Shown one piece after another: positions 23,784-31,158 of a DNA stretch of 39,835 nucleotides. The translations under genes and the position numbers were made by a program. The stretch comes from Chloroflexota bacterium. Lineage in GTDB: Bacteria > Chloroflexota > UBA6077 > SHYK01. The stretch spans positions 3,758 through 43,592 of the forward strand of contig WHTR01000017.1 of NCBI GenBank assembly GCA_009377635.1, read 5' to 3'. Each line of letters begins with the position of its first letter. Within the stretch, counting starts at the first letter, position 1. The notes under the pieces are model-generated. The model saw only the letters and a program-made list of their open reading frames with translations. It searched no databases and was not told the DNA's origin.

Positions 23784-24728
23784 TTATAGCCCCGTGCTCA
23801 ATCCTCCGGGCGTGTCGGCGTCCCGGGCTCCCTGGATCGCCCGAGACGCGTAGATTCGGGCGAGGTGGGCACGGTACGCGGCCGATGCCCGGACGTCTTC
23901 CGCTATCCAAACCCCCTCCGCGACCGCCTCTGCAGCCTCCTCGATAACTGACGCGACAAGGGGCTTCCCGCGCAGCGCGTCCTCGACGGCATGGGCGCGG
24001 AACGGCCGCTCGGTCACGCCGGTCACCCCGATCCGGATCTCCTGGCAGGTCTCGTCCGGCCCCTTGCGCAGGCACACGGCGACTCCGGCGATGGCGAAGC
24101 CCGAGGCACGCGGCGCTGCTTTCCGGTACGTCGTGGTCCAGCCTTCGAGGACCGGCACCCGCATCTCGACCAGTATCTCGTCCGGAGCGAGGGCCGTCGT
24201 AAAGAACCCGGTGAAGAACTCCGCTGCCGGGATCCATCGTTCGCCTGACGGGCCGACCGCGCGGAGTGTCGCATCCAGGGCGAGCGCGGCGGCCGCCATG
24301 TCACCGGCGGGGTCAGCATGGGCGAGGCTGCCGCCGATGGTCCCGCGATTCCGCACCTGTACGTCGGCAACAGCGGACGCGGTCTGCGGGAGAAGCGGGC
24401 AGGCCTGACGGAGGAGGGTCGACTCTTCGATCTGGCAGTAGAGCGTCAAGGCGCCGATGGAGAGCATGGGTCTTTGGAGTCGAGACGCGACTGGGACCGG
24501 AATCCGCTGGTCGCCGGCGCTTGGCACGCCGTCCTGCTCGATCCGGTTCAGCCCGGGGATGCGCGTGAGATCCACGAGGTGGCCCGGCGTGGCCAGGCGC
24601 AGCTTCATCAACGGCAGCAGGCTTTGCCCGCCCGCCAGCACCTTGGCCTCGTCGCCGTGAGCGGAGAGCAGCGCGAGCGCCTCATCGAGCGAAGCCGGTG
24701 CGCTGTACTCGAACGCGGCGGGAATCAT
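23784..24728 (-). CDS. Molybdenum hydroxylase FAD-binding subunit (CoxM/CutM family)
   Basis: A 314-residue FAD subunit of the xanthine dehydrogenase superfamily. FAD-binding motifs VLAGGQSLLPLMKLRLATP and RNRGTIGGSLAHADPAGD are both present; the C-terminal domain ends with AHLARIYASRAI. It shuttles electrons from the 2Fe-2S subunit to an acceptor. An insert at about residues 66-84 (DGVPSAGDQRIPVPVASRL) is longer than I expect for the family. Its ATG overlaps the stop of the large subunit gene by four bases (ATGA type). Transcribed in the order small, large, medium subunit, then ubiD. Confidence 0.93.
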   Translation of the reverse strand: MIPAAFEYSAPASLDEALALLSAHGDEAKVLAGGQSLLPLMKLRLATPGHLVDLTRIPGLNRIEQDGVPSAGDQRIPVPVASRLQRPMLSIGALTLYCQIEESTLLRQACPLLPQTASAVADVQVRNRGTIGGSLAHADPAGDMAAAALALDATLRAVGPSGERWIPAAEFFTGFFTTALAPDEILVEMRVPVLEGWTTTYRKAAPRASGFAIAGVAVCLRKGPDETCQEIRIGVTGVTERPFRAHAVEDALRGKPLVASVIEEAAEAVAEGVWIAEDVRASAAYRAHLARIYASRAIQGARDADTPGGLSTGL

Positions 24729-27208
24729 CGGGCCGACGACCCAATTAAACGCCAGATGGCCTCGGGCGTGAGCGGCAGCTCCCGGACACGCACGCCGAAC
24801 GGCTGCAGCGCGTCCTCGACCGCGCTCGCGATGGCTGCGGGCGAGGGGATGGCCGCGCCTTCTCCCGCAGCCTTCTGCCCCAGGGTTGTGAAGGGCGACG
24901 GCATCGGACGGTGCTCGACCTCGATGCGCGGCGTCTCCAGCGCGGTGGACTTTCCGTAGTCGGTCAGCGTTAGGGTGAGCAGCCGACCATCCTCGTCGTA
25001 GACGAACGCCTCTCCTAGAGCGACGGAGATGCCATGGGCCGCGGACCCGTAGATCTGGCCGTCCACAACCGACGGGTTGATGATGGTCCCGTTGTCGCTC
25101 ACGATCAGATAGCGCTGGACCTCCACCTCGCCCGTCGCGGGGTCCACCTCGACAACAGCGATGTGCACAGCGGCCGAGAACGTGAACTGAGCGCGCACCC
25201 GGCCCTGCTCGTCGGGAACGACGAACGGCTCGGCGTGAGGAAATGTGTAGTATGACGTCTCCTGAAGCCCGGGCTCGAAGCCCTTTGGCAGGAGCGCCTG
25301 ATTCCCATAGGCCACGCGGCCCAGCTCGGCGAAGGTCAGGCGGGGGGTTGGGGAATGGGGGCTGGGAGCGTGTGACGGACCGACGCCGTCCTGATCTGGT
25401 GTCCCTCGGCTCCTCCGGCTCACGGCACCATCTTCAAGGACGAGATCCTCCGGGTCCGTGTTGAGGAGGTGGCCTGCGAGCGTCAGGATCCGCTCCCTTA
25501 GCTTTCGGGCCGCGTCGTGGGCGGCACCGATGTCATAGAGATGGAAGTTGTTTCCACTGTTGGCTGCTGCCGAACCCCATGGCGCCACTTCGCTGTCGAA
25601 CGGGGAGATGACGCTGATGCGGTCCGGTGACAGACCCAGCACGTCGCCCACGATCTGGGAGGTGGTCGTCTCGTGGGACTGGCCGCAGTTCGGGCTGCCG
25701 AGGAGGAGCGTGACCATGCCGCTGCGCTCCAGCCGGATCGTCGCCCCGTTTACGCCGCCGCTCCCGGAGACGCCCTTGATGCCGGGGAAGAGCGCCAGGT
25801 CGCGGGCCGCGTTTCTGCCGCCCGGCTCGACCGCCACCGCGAGACCGACGCCGAGGCAGCGTCCCTGCTCCCGTAGCCGCGCTTGCTCCTCGCGGAGCTC
25901 CTCGTAGCCGATCCGCTCCATGGCACGGCGCAGCATGCCCGCGTAGTCGCCGCTGTCGTAGATGTTCCCGTTGGGCGTCTGATAGGGGAACTGGTCTGAC
26001 GGGATGAGGTTGACGGTCCGCACCTCTACCGGGCTCATTCCCAACGTCTGCGCGACGCGGTCCATGGTCCGCTCCCAAACGAAGCACATCCCGGGCTTCC
26101 CGATGCCGCGGTTGGGCACGACCGGACACTTGTTCGTCACGACCGAGCTCCCCTCGAGGGAGAGGTGCTGCGTCGTATACGTATTGAACAGGTTGTTCAG
26201 CTTGTTCGTGAAGTGGATGGTCAGCGTGCTGATGGAGCCGCCCACGTCGTCGGTCTCCCGAACGCGCAGCCCGAGCACCGTCCCATCACGTTGGACGGCT
26301 GCCTCGACATCCCACTCCTGTGCGCAGGCATGGCCGCCTGCCATCATGTGACCGCTCCGGTCCTCGACCCACTTCACGGGCCGGCTGGTCTTGAGCGAGA
26401 GGAGCGCCGTGATGAGCACATACTTCCGAATGAGATGGATCTTCTGCCCGAACCCGCCGCCGATGTCCGGGATGATGATGCGGACGTCGCGCAGCCCGAG
26501 CCCCTCGCGGAGCGCGTCGTCGATGACGTCGGGCACCTGGGCATTGACCCAGACCGTCAGCGTCGCGTTGGTCGGATCCGCCGAAGCGATGCACGCGAAG
26601 GTCTCCAGCGGGACAGAGCTGTACCGGTGCATCTTCAGACGGTCCCGGACGACCAGCTCCGCCTCGCGGAACGCCGCATCCACGTCACCGTAGCTCACCG
26701 CGCCCCGCCAGGGTACGTTCGTGCCCAGCTCCTCATAGAGGAGTGGGGCGTCCCGCCGCATTGCCTCAGACGTGCCCACAACGGGCGGCAGTGGCTCGTA
26801 CTCGACGACGATGCGGTCCAGCGCATCCTCGGCGGTGGCAGCATCGCGAGCCGCCACGGCCGCCACCGGCTCGCCGACATAGCGCACCTTGTCCACAGCG
26901 GACGCGTATTCCGGAACGGGGGTGCGCAGTCCCGCGGCGTACCGCCCGGGAGCGAAGGGACGGCTCATGGACCTCACATCGTCGGGCGTGAGCACGGCAA
27001 CCATTCCGGGCAGCCCGAGCGCCTCGGTGACGTCGAATCCGACGATGCGCGCGTGCGGATGCGGGCTCCGGAGGACGGCAGCGTGAAGCATTCCTGGGAG
27101 ACGATAGTCGTCGACGAAGTGCCCGCGCCCGCTTGCGTGGCGTGGGGCTTCGTGGCTCCGGACCGACTTGCCGACGGACGTCCCCTGCGGGCGCTCAGCA
27201 GATATCAC
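24725..27208 (-). CDS. Molybdenum hydroxylase large (molybdopterin-binding) subunit
   Basis: An 827-residue molybdopterin cytosine dinucleotide-type large subunit. It shows VGKSVRSHEAPRHASGRGHFVDD at the N-terminus, DIGGGFGQKIHLIRKYVLI, VPNRGIGKPGMCFVWERTMD, the cofactor loop GSPNCGQSHETTTSQIVGD, and the catalytic Glu in GQKAAGEGAAIPSPAAIASAVEDAL. The CO dehydrogenase signature AYXCSFR is absent, so it is not a form I CO dehydrogenase. GTG 27208 is the start, with GGGGAGAG just upstream; ATG 27304 would add 32 residues unlike the family. A Pro/Ser-rich insert (around 25340-25420) interrupts the C-terminal part. Substrate unknown; probably hydroxylates an aromatic or N-heterocyclic compound. 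Confidence 0.92.
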   Translation of the reverse strand: MISAERPQGTSVGKSVRSHEAPRHASGRGHFVDDYRLPGMLHAAVLRSPHPHARIVGFDVTEALGLPGMVAVLTPDDVRSMSRPFAPGRYAAGLRTPVPEYASAVDKVRYVGEPVAAVAARDAATAEDALDRIVVEYEPLPPVVGTSEAMRRDAPLLYEELGTNVPWRGAVSYGDVDAAFREAELVVRDRLKMHRYSSVPLETFACIASADPTNATLTVWVNAQVPDVIDDALREGLGLRDVRIIIPDIGGGFGQKIHLIRKYVLITALLSLKTSRPVKWVEDRSGHMMAGGHACAQEWDVEAAVQRDGTVLGLRVRETDDVGGSISTLTIHFTNKLNNLFNTYTTQHLSLEGSSVVTNKCPVVPNRGIGKPGMCFVWERTMDRVAQTLGMSPVEVRTVNLIPSDQFPYQTPNGNIYDSGDYAGMLRRAMERIGYEELREEQARLREQGRCLGVGLAVAVEPGGRNAARDLALFPGIKGVSGSGGVNGATIRLERSGMVTLLLGSPNCGQSHETTTSQIVGDVLGLSPDRISVISPFDSEVAPWGSAAANSGNNFHLYDIGAAHDAARKLRERILTLAGHLLNTDPEDLVLEDGAVSRRSRGTPDQDGVGPSHAPSPHSPTPRLTFAELGRVAYGNQALLPKGFEPGLQETSYYTFPHAEPFVVPDEQGRVRAQFTFSAAVHIAVVEVDPATGEVEVQRYLIVSDNGTIINPSVVDGQIYGSAAHGISVALGEAFVYDEDGRLLTLTLTDYGKSTALETPRIEVEHRPMPSPFTTLGQKAAGEGAAIPSPAAIASAVEDALQPFGVRVRELPLTPEAIWRLIGSSAR

Positions 27209-27319
27209 GGGACTCTCTCCCCGAGTTCGTTGTCGAGTTTTCGATGTCCCGACAGCTCGTGGCGCCACACGAGCATGTAAATATGTACCGTTCAGAGGAA
27301 CCATGCCTGCCGCAATGCC

Positions 27320-27826
27320 TCACGCCAGATCCGGCGTGGCGCCGGCGAGCACCGTCGCGGCCTCGCGAACCGCTTCAACGATCTGCATGTACCCGGTGCA
27401 CATGCAGAGATTGCCGGCGAGGCCGTGACGGATGTCGTCCTCGGTGGGGCGAGGATTCCGAGCAAGGAGGTCAAGGGCCGTTAAGATCATCCCCGGTGTG
27501 CAGTAGCCGCACTGGAGACCGTACCTGCTCACGAAGGATTCTTGCAGCGGGTGAAGGGATCCGTTCCGCTCAAGTCCCTCGATGGTGACAACCGCCCGTC
27601 CGTCCGCCTGAACCGCCAGCACGAGACAGGATTTCACAACGCTCCCGTCGAGGAGCACCGAGCACGCGCCGCATTCGCCCACGACGCACCCGACATGGGT
27701 GCCGGTGAGCCCGAGCGTCTCACGGAGGAAGTGGACCAGCAGCCGTCGGCCTTCCACCTCCTCTTCGTACTGGCGCTCGTTCACCTGAACCCGCACGGCG
27801 TGCTTCACTGGCGCTTCCGACGTCAT
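27320..27826 (-). CDS. Molybdenum hydroxylase 2Fe-2S subunit (CoxS/CutS family)
   Basis: A 168-residue iron-sulfur subunit. The plant-ferredoxin type cluster ligands are in HVGCVVGECGACSVLLDGSVVKSC and the second cluster is held by LQCGYCTPGMI and GNLCMCTGYMQI (most relatives have CRCTGY). Together with the large and FAD subunits it completes the electron path from the molybdenum site to FAD. The start is ATG 27826, about 55 bases downstream of an extended -10 promoter. The gap of 111 bases to the large-subunit gene holds an in-frame N-terminal extension of that gene rather than another gene. Confidence 0.95.
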   Translation of the reverse strand: MTSEAPVKHAVRVQVNERQYEEEVEGRRLLVHFLRETLGLTGTHVGCVVGECGACSVLLDGSVVKSCLVLAVQADGRAVVTIEGLERNGSLHPLQESFVSRYGLQCGYCTPGMILTALDLLARNPRPTEDDIRHGLAGNLCMCTGYMQIVEAVREAATVLAGATPDLA

Positions 27827-27887
27827 AGGTTCGTGCCTGCCGCAGCTTATCAGCGGGCGCGCTGAGGCTCGCCGCGCCGGGAACAGG

Positions 27888-27896
27888 ATTGTAGCA
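27888..27896 (-). promoter_or_regulatory. Extended -10 promoter of the molybdenum hydroxylase-ubiD operon
   Basis: TGCTACAAT on the minus strand fits TGnTATAAT. No matching -35 is seen. Transcription would begin near 27881, about 55 bases before the 2Fe-2S subunit gene. Confidence 0.5.
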
Positions 27897-27906
27897 GGAC
27901 ACGACC

Positions 27907-29064
27907 CTAGCTGAACGACGCCGGCGTCACGCGGTCTGACGGCTGGAGGAGCAAGGCCTCGAATGCGCGATTCAACGCCGCCAGCGCGTCGTCGCGCCGC
28001 TGCACGGTCAGCGAGCCCGGCGCGGCGGTGAAGTAGGAAACGATCGTGCTGTCGGCCGCCGAGTCCGCCGTCGCGACGGTGGGCTGAATCGACCGATAGA
28101 AGGACAGGCCTTCGATCTGCTGCGCGGCCGCTCGGTCGGCGCTCCCCGCCTGGGCGCTCCGCACCGACTCATTCAGGTATCGAGCCGTCGATAGGTAGAA
28201 GATGGCATTGAATCGGGAGTAGACATCGTTTGCAGCGTCCTCGTAGGCGGACGCGTCCTTGTCCGTGGCCGCCTTCTGAGCTCGGCTCAGCGCCTCCCGC
28301 AGGGGAGTGTCGATCGAACCGGGCCGATTGAAGTTACCCTCCCGGGCCACTGCCGTGGCGGAAAGGGAGGCCGGGTACTTGCCATTCACCTCGTAGCCCA
28401 TGTAGACTGCCCACGCTTCGTCGACCAGCCCCGGATTGAGCTGCGCCCCGCCGCGGGCCACGTACCGGGCCGACCAGTGGTAGATGATGCGAAGGACCCC
28501 CTTCTGGATCACCTGTGCGCGCTGCGCAGGAGAGTAGCCGGCAGCGGAACCGGTGCCGTTGATCGCGTCGATGACCGGATCGTCGAGAAACGACGGGCTG
28601 TCGTAGAAAGCGACCGAGTCGGGGAACTCTTCGACACGGGCGTCGGCGCGCGCGAAGTCGCGCAGGATTCGGGCCGAATCGCCGACCCGTGCGACCTTCG
28701 CCTCCTCGTAGATCCTCAGGATGTCCGCAACGGGCAGTGGCTTCCCTTCGTTCACCTGATTGGTCAGGGTGACGATCTCCTGGTAATCGCATGAGATTCG
28801 CTGGTAGATCTCGCGGTTCGTGTTCGGTGTGAAGATGCCGTCTGGTCTGCTCGGAGGGGCCGGCGTCGGAACCGGCGTCGGCACCGGTCCGTCGACGACG
28901 GCGGGTGGACATCGGCTCGTGCTGGCCGTTGCGGGCGTTGGGTCAGACACCGGCGCTGGGGTAGGCGCCGCACCCGACGGCGCCTGGCACGCAGTCACCA
29001 AGAGGATGGCACCCGTAACACTCGCCAGGAACGCAACGCGAAGTCTGCTGCTGGGTCCCGTCAT
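27907..29064 (-). CDS. Lipoprotein of unknown function, helical periplasmic domain
   Basis: A 385-residue lipoprotein. The signal peptide ends in LLVTACQAP, a lipobox with the modified Cys near residue 26. A Pro/Ala/Thr-rich linker (about 30-75) follows, then a largely helical domain with a single further Cys (RISCDYQEIVTLTNQV) and the patterns KGVLRIIYHWSARYVARGG, NPGLVDEAWAVYMGYEVNG and YSRFNAIFYLSTARYL. The W-A-V-Y pattern faintly recalls FEA1-type iron-assimilation domains, but I cannot verify this. ATG 29064 has GAGGAG nine bases upstream. It follows a cupredoxin-like lipoprotein gene on the same strand, so both are probably exported to the same surface and act together. Confidence 0.7.
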   Translation of the reverse strand: MTGPSSRLRVAFLASVTGAILLVTACQAPSGAAPTPAPVSDPTPATASTSRCPPAVVDGPVPTPVPTPAPPSRPDGIFTPNTNREIYQRISCDYQEIVTLTNQVNEGKPLPVADILRIYEEAKVARVGDSARILRDFARADARVEEFPDSVAFYDSPSFLDDPVIDAINGTGSAAGYSPAQRAQVIQKGVLRIIYHWSARYVARGGAQLNPGLVDEAWAVYMGYEVNGKYPASLSATAVAREGNFNRPGSIDTPLREALSRAQKAATDKDASAYEDAANDVYSRFNAIFYLSTARYLNESVRSAQAGSADRAAAQQIEGLSFYRSIQPTVATADSAADSTIVSYFTAAPGSLTVQRRDDALAALNRAFEALLLQPSDRVTPASFS

Positions 29065-29156
29065 ATGAAACACTCCTCGATTCGCTCCCTCAACGGGGCA
29101 GAGTTGTGGCGTCCGACGCCTCACCGCGTCGGTACCGCCTTTCATCTACAACATGG

Positions 29157-29723
29157 CTATTCGACAATAAACCGCACTTGCATTCCCTCGTGGTAGTGGC
29201 TCTCGAGCGCGCCGTCTTCGACCTCGGCGATATTGCAGATCAGGACGTAATTCCCGGACGTCAGGTCGAACACGCCGGAAGCGCTCGTCATGGGGGCGAA
29301 CGCCTCGATCTCACCGATGAGGTTCACCTGCGACTCGGGCACGCGTCCGTCCTGCTCGGGCAACCGGTCAGGGGCCAAGTCACTCTTGATGATCACGAGC
29401 TCATGGGGATCTTCAGGCCCCTCGTTGGCGACGAGGAAATAGACCCTCCCCGCCCTGACGCGATCCACGGATGGCCTGACGTACCACTCGCCGATCCGAA
29501 CGTCGACCTGCGTCGCGTCGGCCGGCTTCGGCTGTACCACGCCCGGTCCGACGCCGCTCACCGTGCCCGTGCCGGTCCCCGTTCCGGGACCGCTGACGCT
29601 GCTCGTCCCCGCGGGCCGCTGCTCGGCTGGAAGGCAGCCGAATGCACCGAGGAGTAGAACCCCGATGGCCGCCAGGGCGATTGGGTATCCGCGATACGTC
29701 GCGGAGCGCACGAACTCTCTCAT
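29157..29723 (-). CDS. Cupredoxin-like lipoprotein
   Basis: A 188-residue lipoprotein. The signal peptide ends LLLGAFGCLPAE, a good lipobox. A Gly-Thr-Ser-rich linker contains a GTGTGTGT run. The C-terminal domain (about 75-188) is a cupredoxin fold: YFLVANEGPEDPHELVIIKSDL gives the first His, GNYVLICNIAEV the Cys, and SHYHEGMQVRFIVE the second His and the Met, matching a type 1 copper site, although the Cys-to-His spacing is longer than in most small cupredoxins. It may carry electrons or copper at the outer face. ATG 29723 has GAGAGAGGA upstream; the next gene downstream is the other lipoprotein. Confidence 0.85.
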   Translation of the reverse strand: MREFVRSATYRGYPIALAAIGVLLLGAFGCLPAEQRPAGTSSVSGPGTGTGTGTVSGVGPGVVQPKPADATQVDVRIGEWYVRPSVDRVRAGRVYFLVANEGPEDPHELVIIKSDLAPDRLPEQDGRVPESQVNLIGEIEAFAPMTSASGVFDLTSGNYVLICNIAEVEDGALESHYHEGMQVRFIVE

Positions 29724-29790
29724 GTATCCTCTCTCTCGGAGCTATGTATGATGCGACTTCCTCACTCGGAATCCTGACTCCGGCGCATGC

Positions 29791-30288
29791 CTAGTCGCCC
29801 TCGTCTGTCAGACAGCTCACGTCGAGCGTATCCAGGAACGCCGCCAGCGACCCGTTGATGGAAGGCGGTTCGGTCGGGCCGCGCTCGAATAGCTTGCGAT
29901 CGGCCAGAAGGGGAATCTGAAGCAGGAGCGCCGCAGCCAGGGCCTGGCCGGGCTCCGTCGGTAGCTCGACGAGCGCCGACGGGGTTCGGACTCGGATGGC
30001 CGCCCGCAGGCATCCGGGCCGGCAGGAGAGGAGAAACGCCCCGACGACGGCGCCCTGCAGGAGCTCGGCGACCCGGTTGACCAGAACGAGCGCCTGGCCG
30101 CGACTCGTCTCCCCACCCTGGAGCTCGTGGGCGAGCGTCTGCGCCTCCCGATGCCCCAGGTCGATGCACAGCGCGCAGCCATCTGCGGGATCCCGTGGCG
30201 CGACGATCGCCGCCGCGGGCTCGTCCCCAGGACCTACGCGCACTTTCCGCAAGAGGACTTCGACGGCATCCGGCCGGTCAGCACGCAT
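29791..30288 (-). CDS. Bifunctional-nuclease (DUF151) domain protein
   Basis: A 165-residue protein whose first 130 residues follow the bifunctional nuclease (BFN/DUF151) layout: VEVLLRKVRVGPGDEPAAAIVAP, CALCIDLGHREAQTLAHELQGGETSRGQALVLVNRVAELL and LRAAIRVRTPSALVELPTEPGQALAAALLLQIPLLADRKLFE. The family covers proteins with reported DNase/RNase activity and many unassigned ones. This copy is diverged, lacking the family's LPIWIG run, so activity is uncertain. ATG 30288 is chosen because GGAGGT lies five bases upstream; an ATG at 30312 lies inside the previous gene. It is probably cotranscribed with the pentapeptide-repeat gene. Confidence 0.72.
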   Translation of the reverse strand: MRADRPDAVEVLLRKVRVGPGDEPAAAIVAPRDPADGCALCIDLGHREAQTLAHELQGGETSRGQALVLVNRVAELLQGAVVGAFLLSCRPGCLRAAIRVRTPSALVELPTEPGQALAAALLLQIPLLADRKLFERGPTEPPSINGSLAAFLDTLDVSCLTDEGD

Positions 30289-30304
30289 ACAGCACCTCCT
30301 CTCC

Positions 30305-30982
30305 TCACTCATCTCGGACGTCGAACAGGCGCCGGCTCCGAATGGTGGCCTCGATGAGCTCGCGCTCCGCAGGAGTCACGACGGTCTGATGAAATCGCGC
30401 GGTTCCCAGGTCTCGAGCCCGACCCAGCCCGATCGCGCCGCGAAGGTCCGCGCGATAGAGATCCGCTCCAGACAGCGTGGCGTCAGTGAGGTCTGCGCCT
30501 CTCAAGGACAGGCGCAGAAGGAACGCCCGCGACAGGTCCGCTCCCCGCAGGACGCTATTGGTCAGGTTCGCCTCATACACGTCGGTCTCCCGCATGACGG
30601 CTTCCTGAAGCACCGCGTTCATGAGCCGTGATCCGATGAGCGTGGCCTCGGACAGATCTGCGCCGGCGAGCGTGGCGCCAGTGAGGTCCGACCGGCGCAG
30701 ATCGGCGCCTCTGAGATCAGCTCCCGTCAGCTCCGCGCCGGCGAGCCGGGCACTCTGGAGGTACAGGCTCGGCGCGCGGATGCCTCGCCAGTCCGCGCGC
30801 TCGCCGATCACCGGCGTCGCCCGAAGGTCCTGGCCACGCAGGTAGTCGAGGAGCTCTGCGTATCGGTCAGTGCTCCCGAGATCCGACCCGGGCGCCAGCC
30901 GCGTACTCGAGAAGTCCCGCTCTCCATCCATGAGCCGGCGCGCCAGCTCCTCCAGCGTGAGCTCCACGTGTGTCTCAGCCAC
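30305..30982 (-). CDS. Pentapeptide-repeat protein
   Basis: A 225-residue protein starting at GTG 30982 behind CAGGAGGAA. An N-terminal helical region of about 60 residues precedes tandem pentapeptides of the A(D/N)LxX type, including LAGAELTGADLRGADLRRSD and LRGADLTDATLSGADLYRADL, which fold into a right-handed quadrilateral beta-helix. Some such proteins mimic DNA and protect gyrase; most are unassigned, and a gyrase role is not implied here. A short helical tail ends in RRLFDVRDE. Its promoter has a palindrome between the -35 and -10. It is followed by the BFN-domain gene. Confidence 0.88.
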   Translation of the reverse strand: MAETHVELTLEELARRLMDGERDFSSTRLAPGSDLGSTDRYAELLDYLRGQDLRATPVIGERADWRGIRAPSLYLQSARLAGAELTGADLRGADLRRSDLTGATLAGADLSEATLIGSRLMNAVLQEAVMRETDVYEANLTNSVLRGADLSRAFLLRLSLRGADLTDATLSGADLYRADLRGAIGLGRARDLGTARFHQTVVTPAERELIEATIRSRRLFDVRDE

Positions 30983-31016
30983 GGGTTCCTCCTGAATTAG
31001 CGAGGGAAAACACTGG

Positions 31017-31045
31017 AGATTAGCATATACTAATGTGCAAGTCAA
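31017..31045 (-). promoter_or_regulatory. Promoter of the pentapeptide/BFN genes with embedded palindrome
   Basis: On the minus strand TTGACT (31045-31040) and TAATCT (31022-31017) are 17 bases apart. The inverted repeat ATTAG-N6-CTAAT (31034-31019) fills the spacer and enters the -10, a typical repressor position. The surrounding bases are much richer in A and T than the rest of the window. Confidence 0.65.
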
Positions 31046-31140
31046 GCATGGTTCGGGCGCGAGATCGGCTGATCACGACTCGCGGCGCGCCATCGGCCCC
31101 TGCTGACCGGGGCGTCCTCGAATGCCGCTCGCGGCACCTG

Positions 31141-31149
31141 TGCTACAAT
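31141..31149 (+). promoter_or_regulatory. Extended -10 promoter of dprA
   Basis: TGCTACAAT fits TGnTATAAT and ends nine bases before ATG 31159, which lacks a Shine-Dalgarno site. Transcription would begin at or just before the start codon, suggesting a leaderless message. Confidence 0.5.
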
Positions 31150-31158
31150 GCCGCCCCT

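Noticed and set aside
24725-27826. Aerobic CO dehydrogenase (coxSLM)
   Set aside because: The large subunit lacks the AYXCSFR active-site loop; the general molybdenum hydroxylase family is the safe call.
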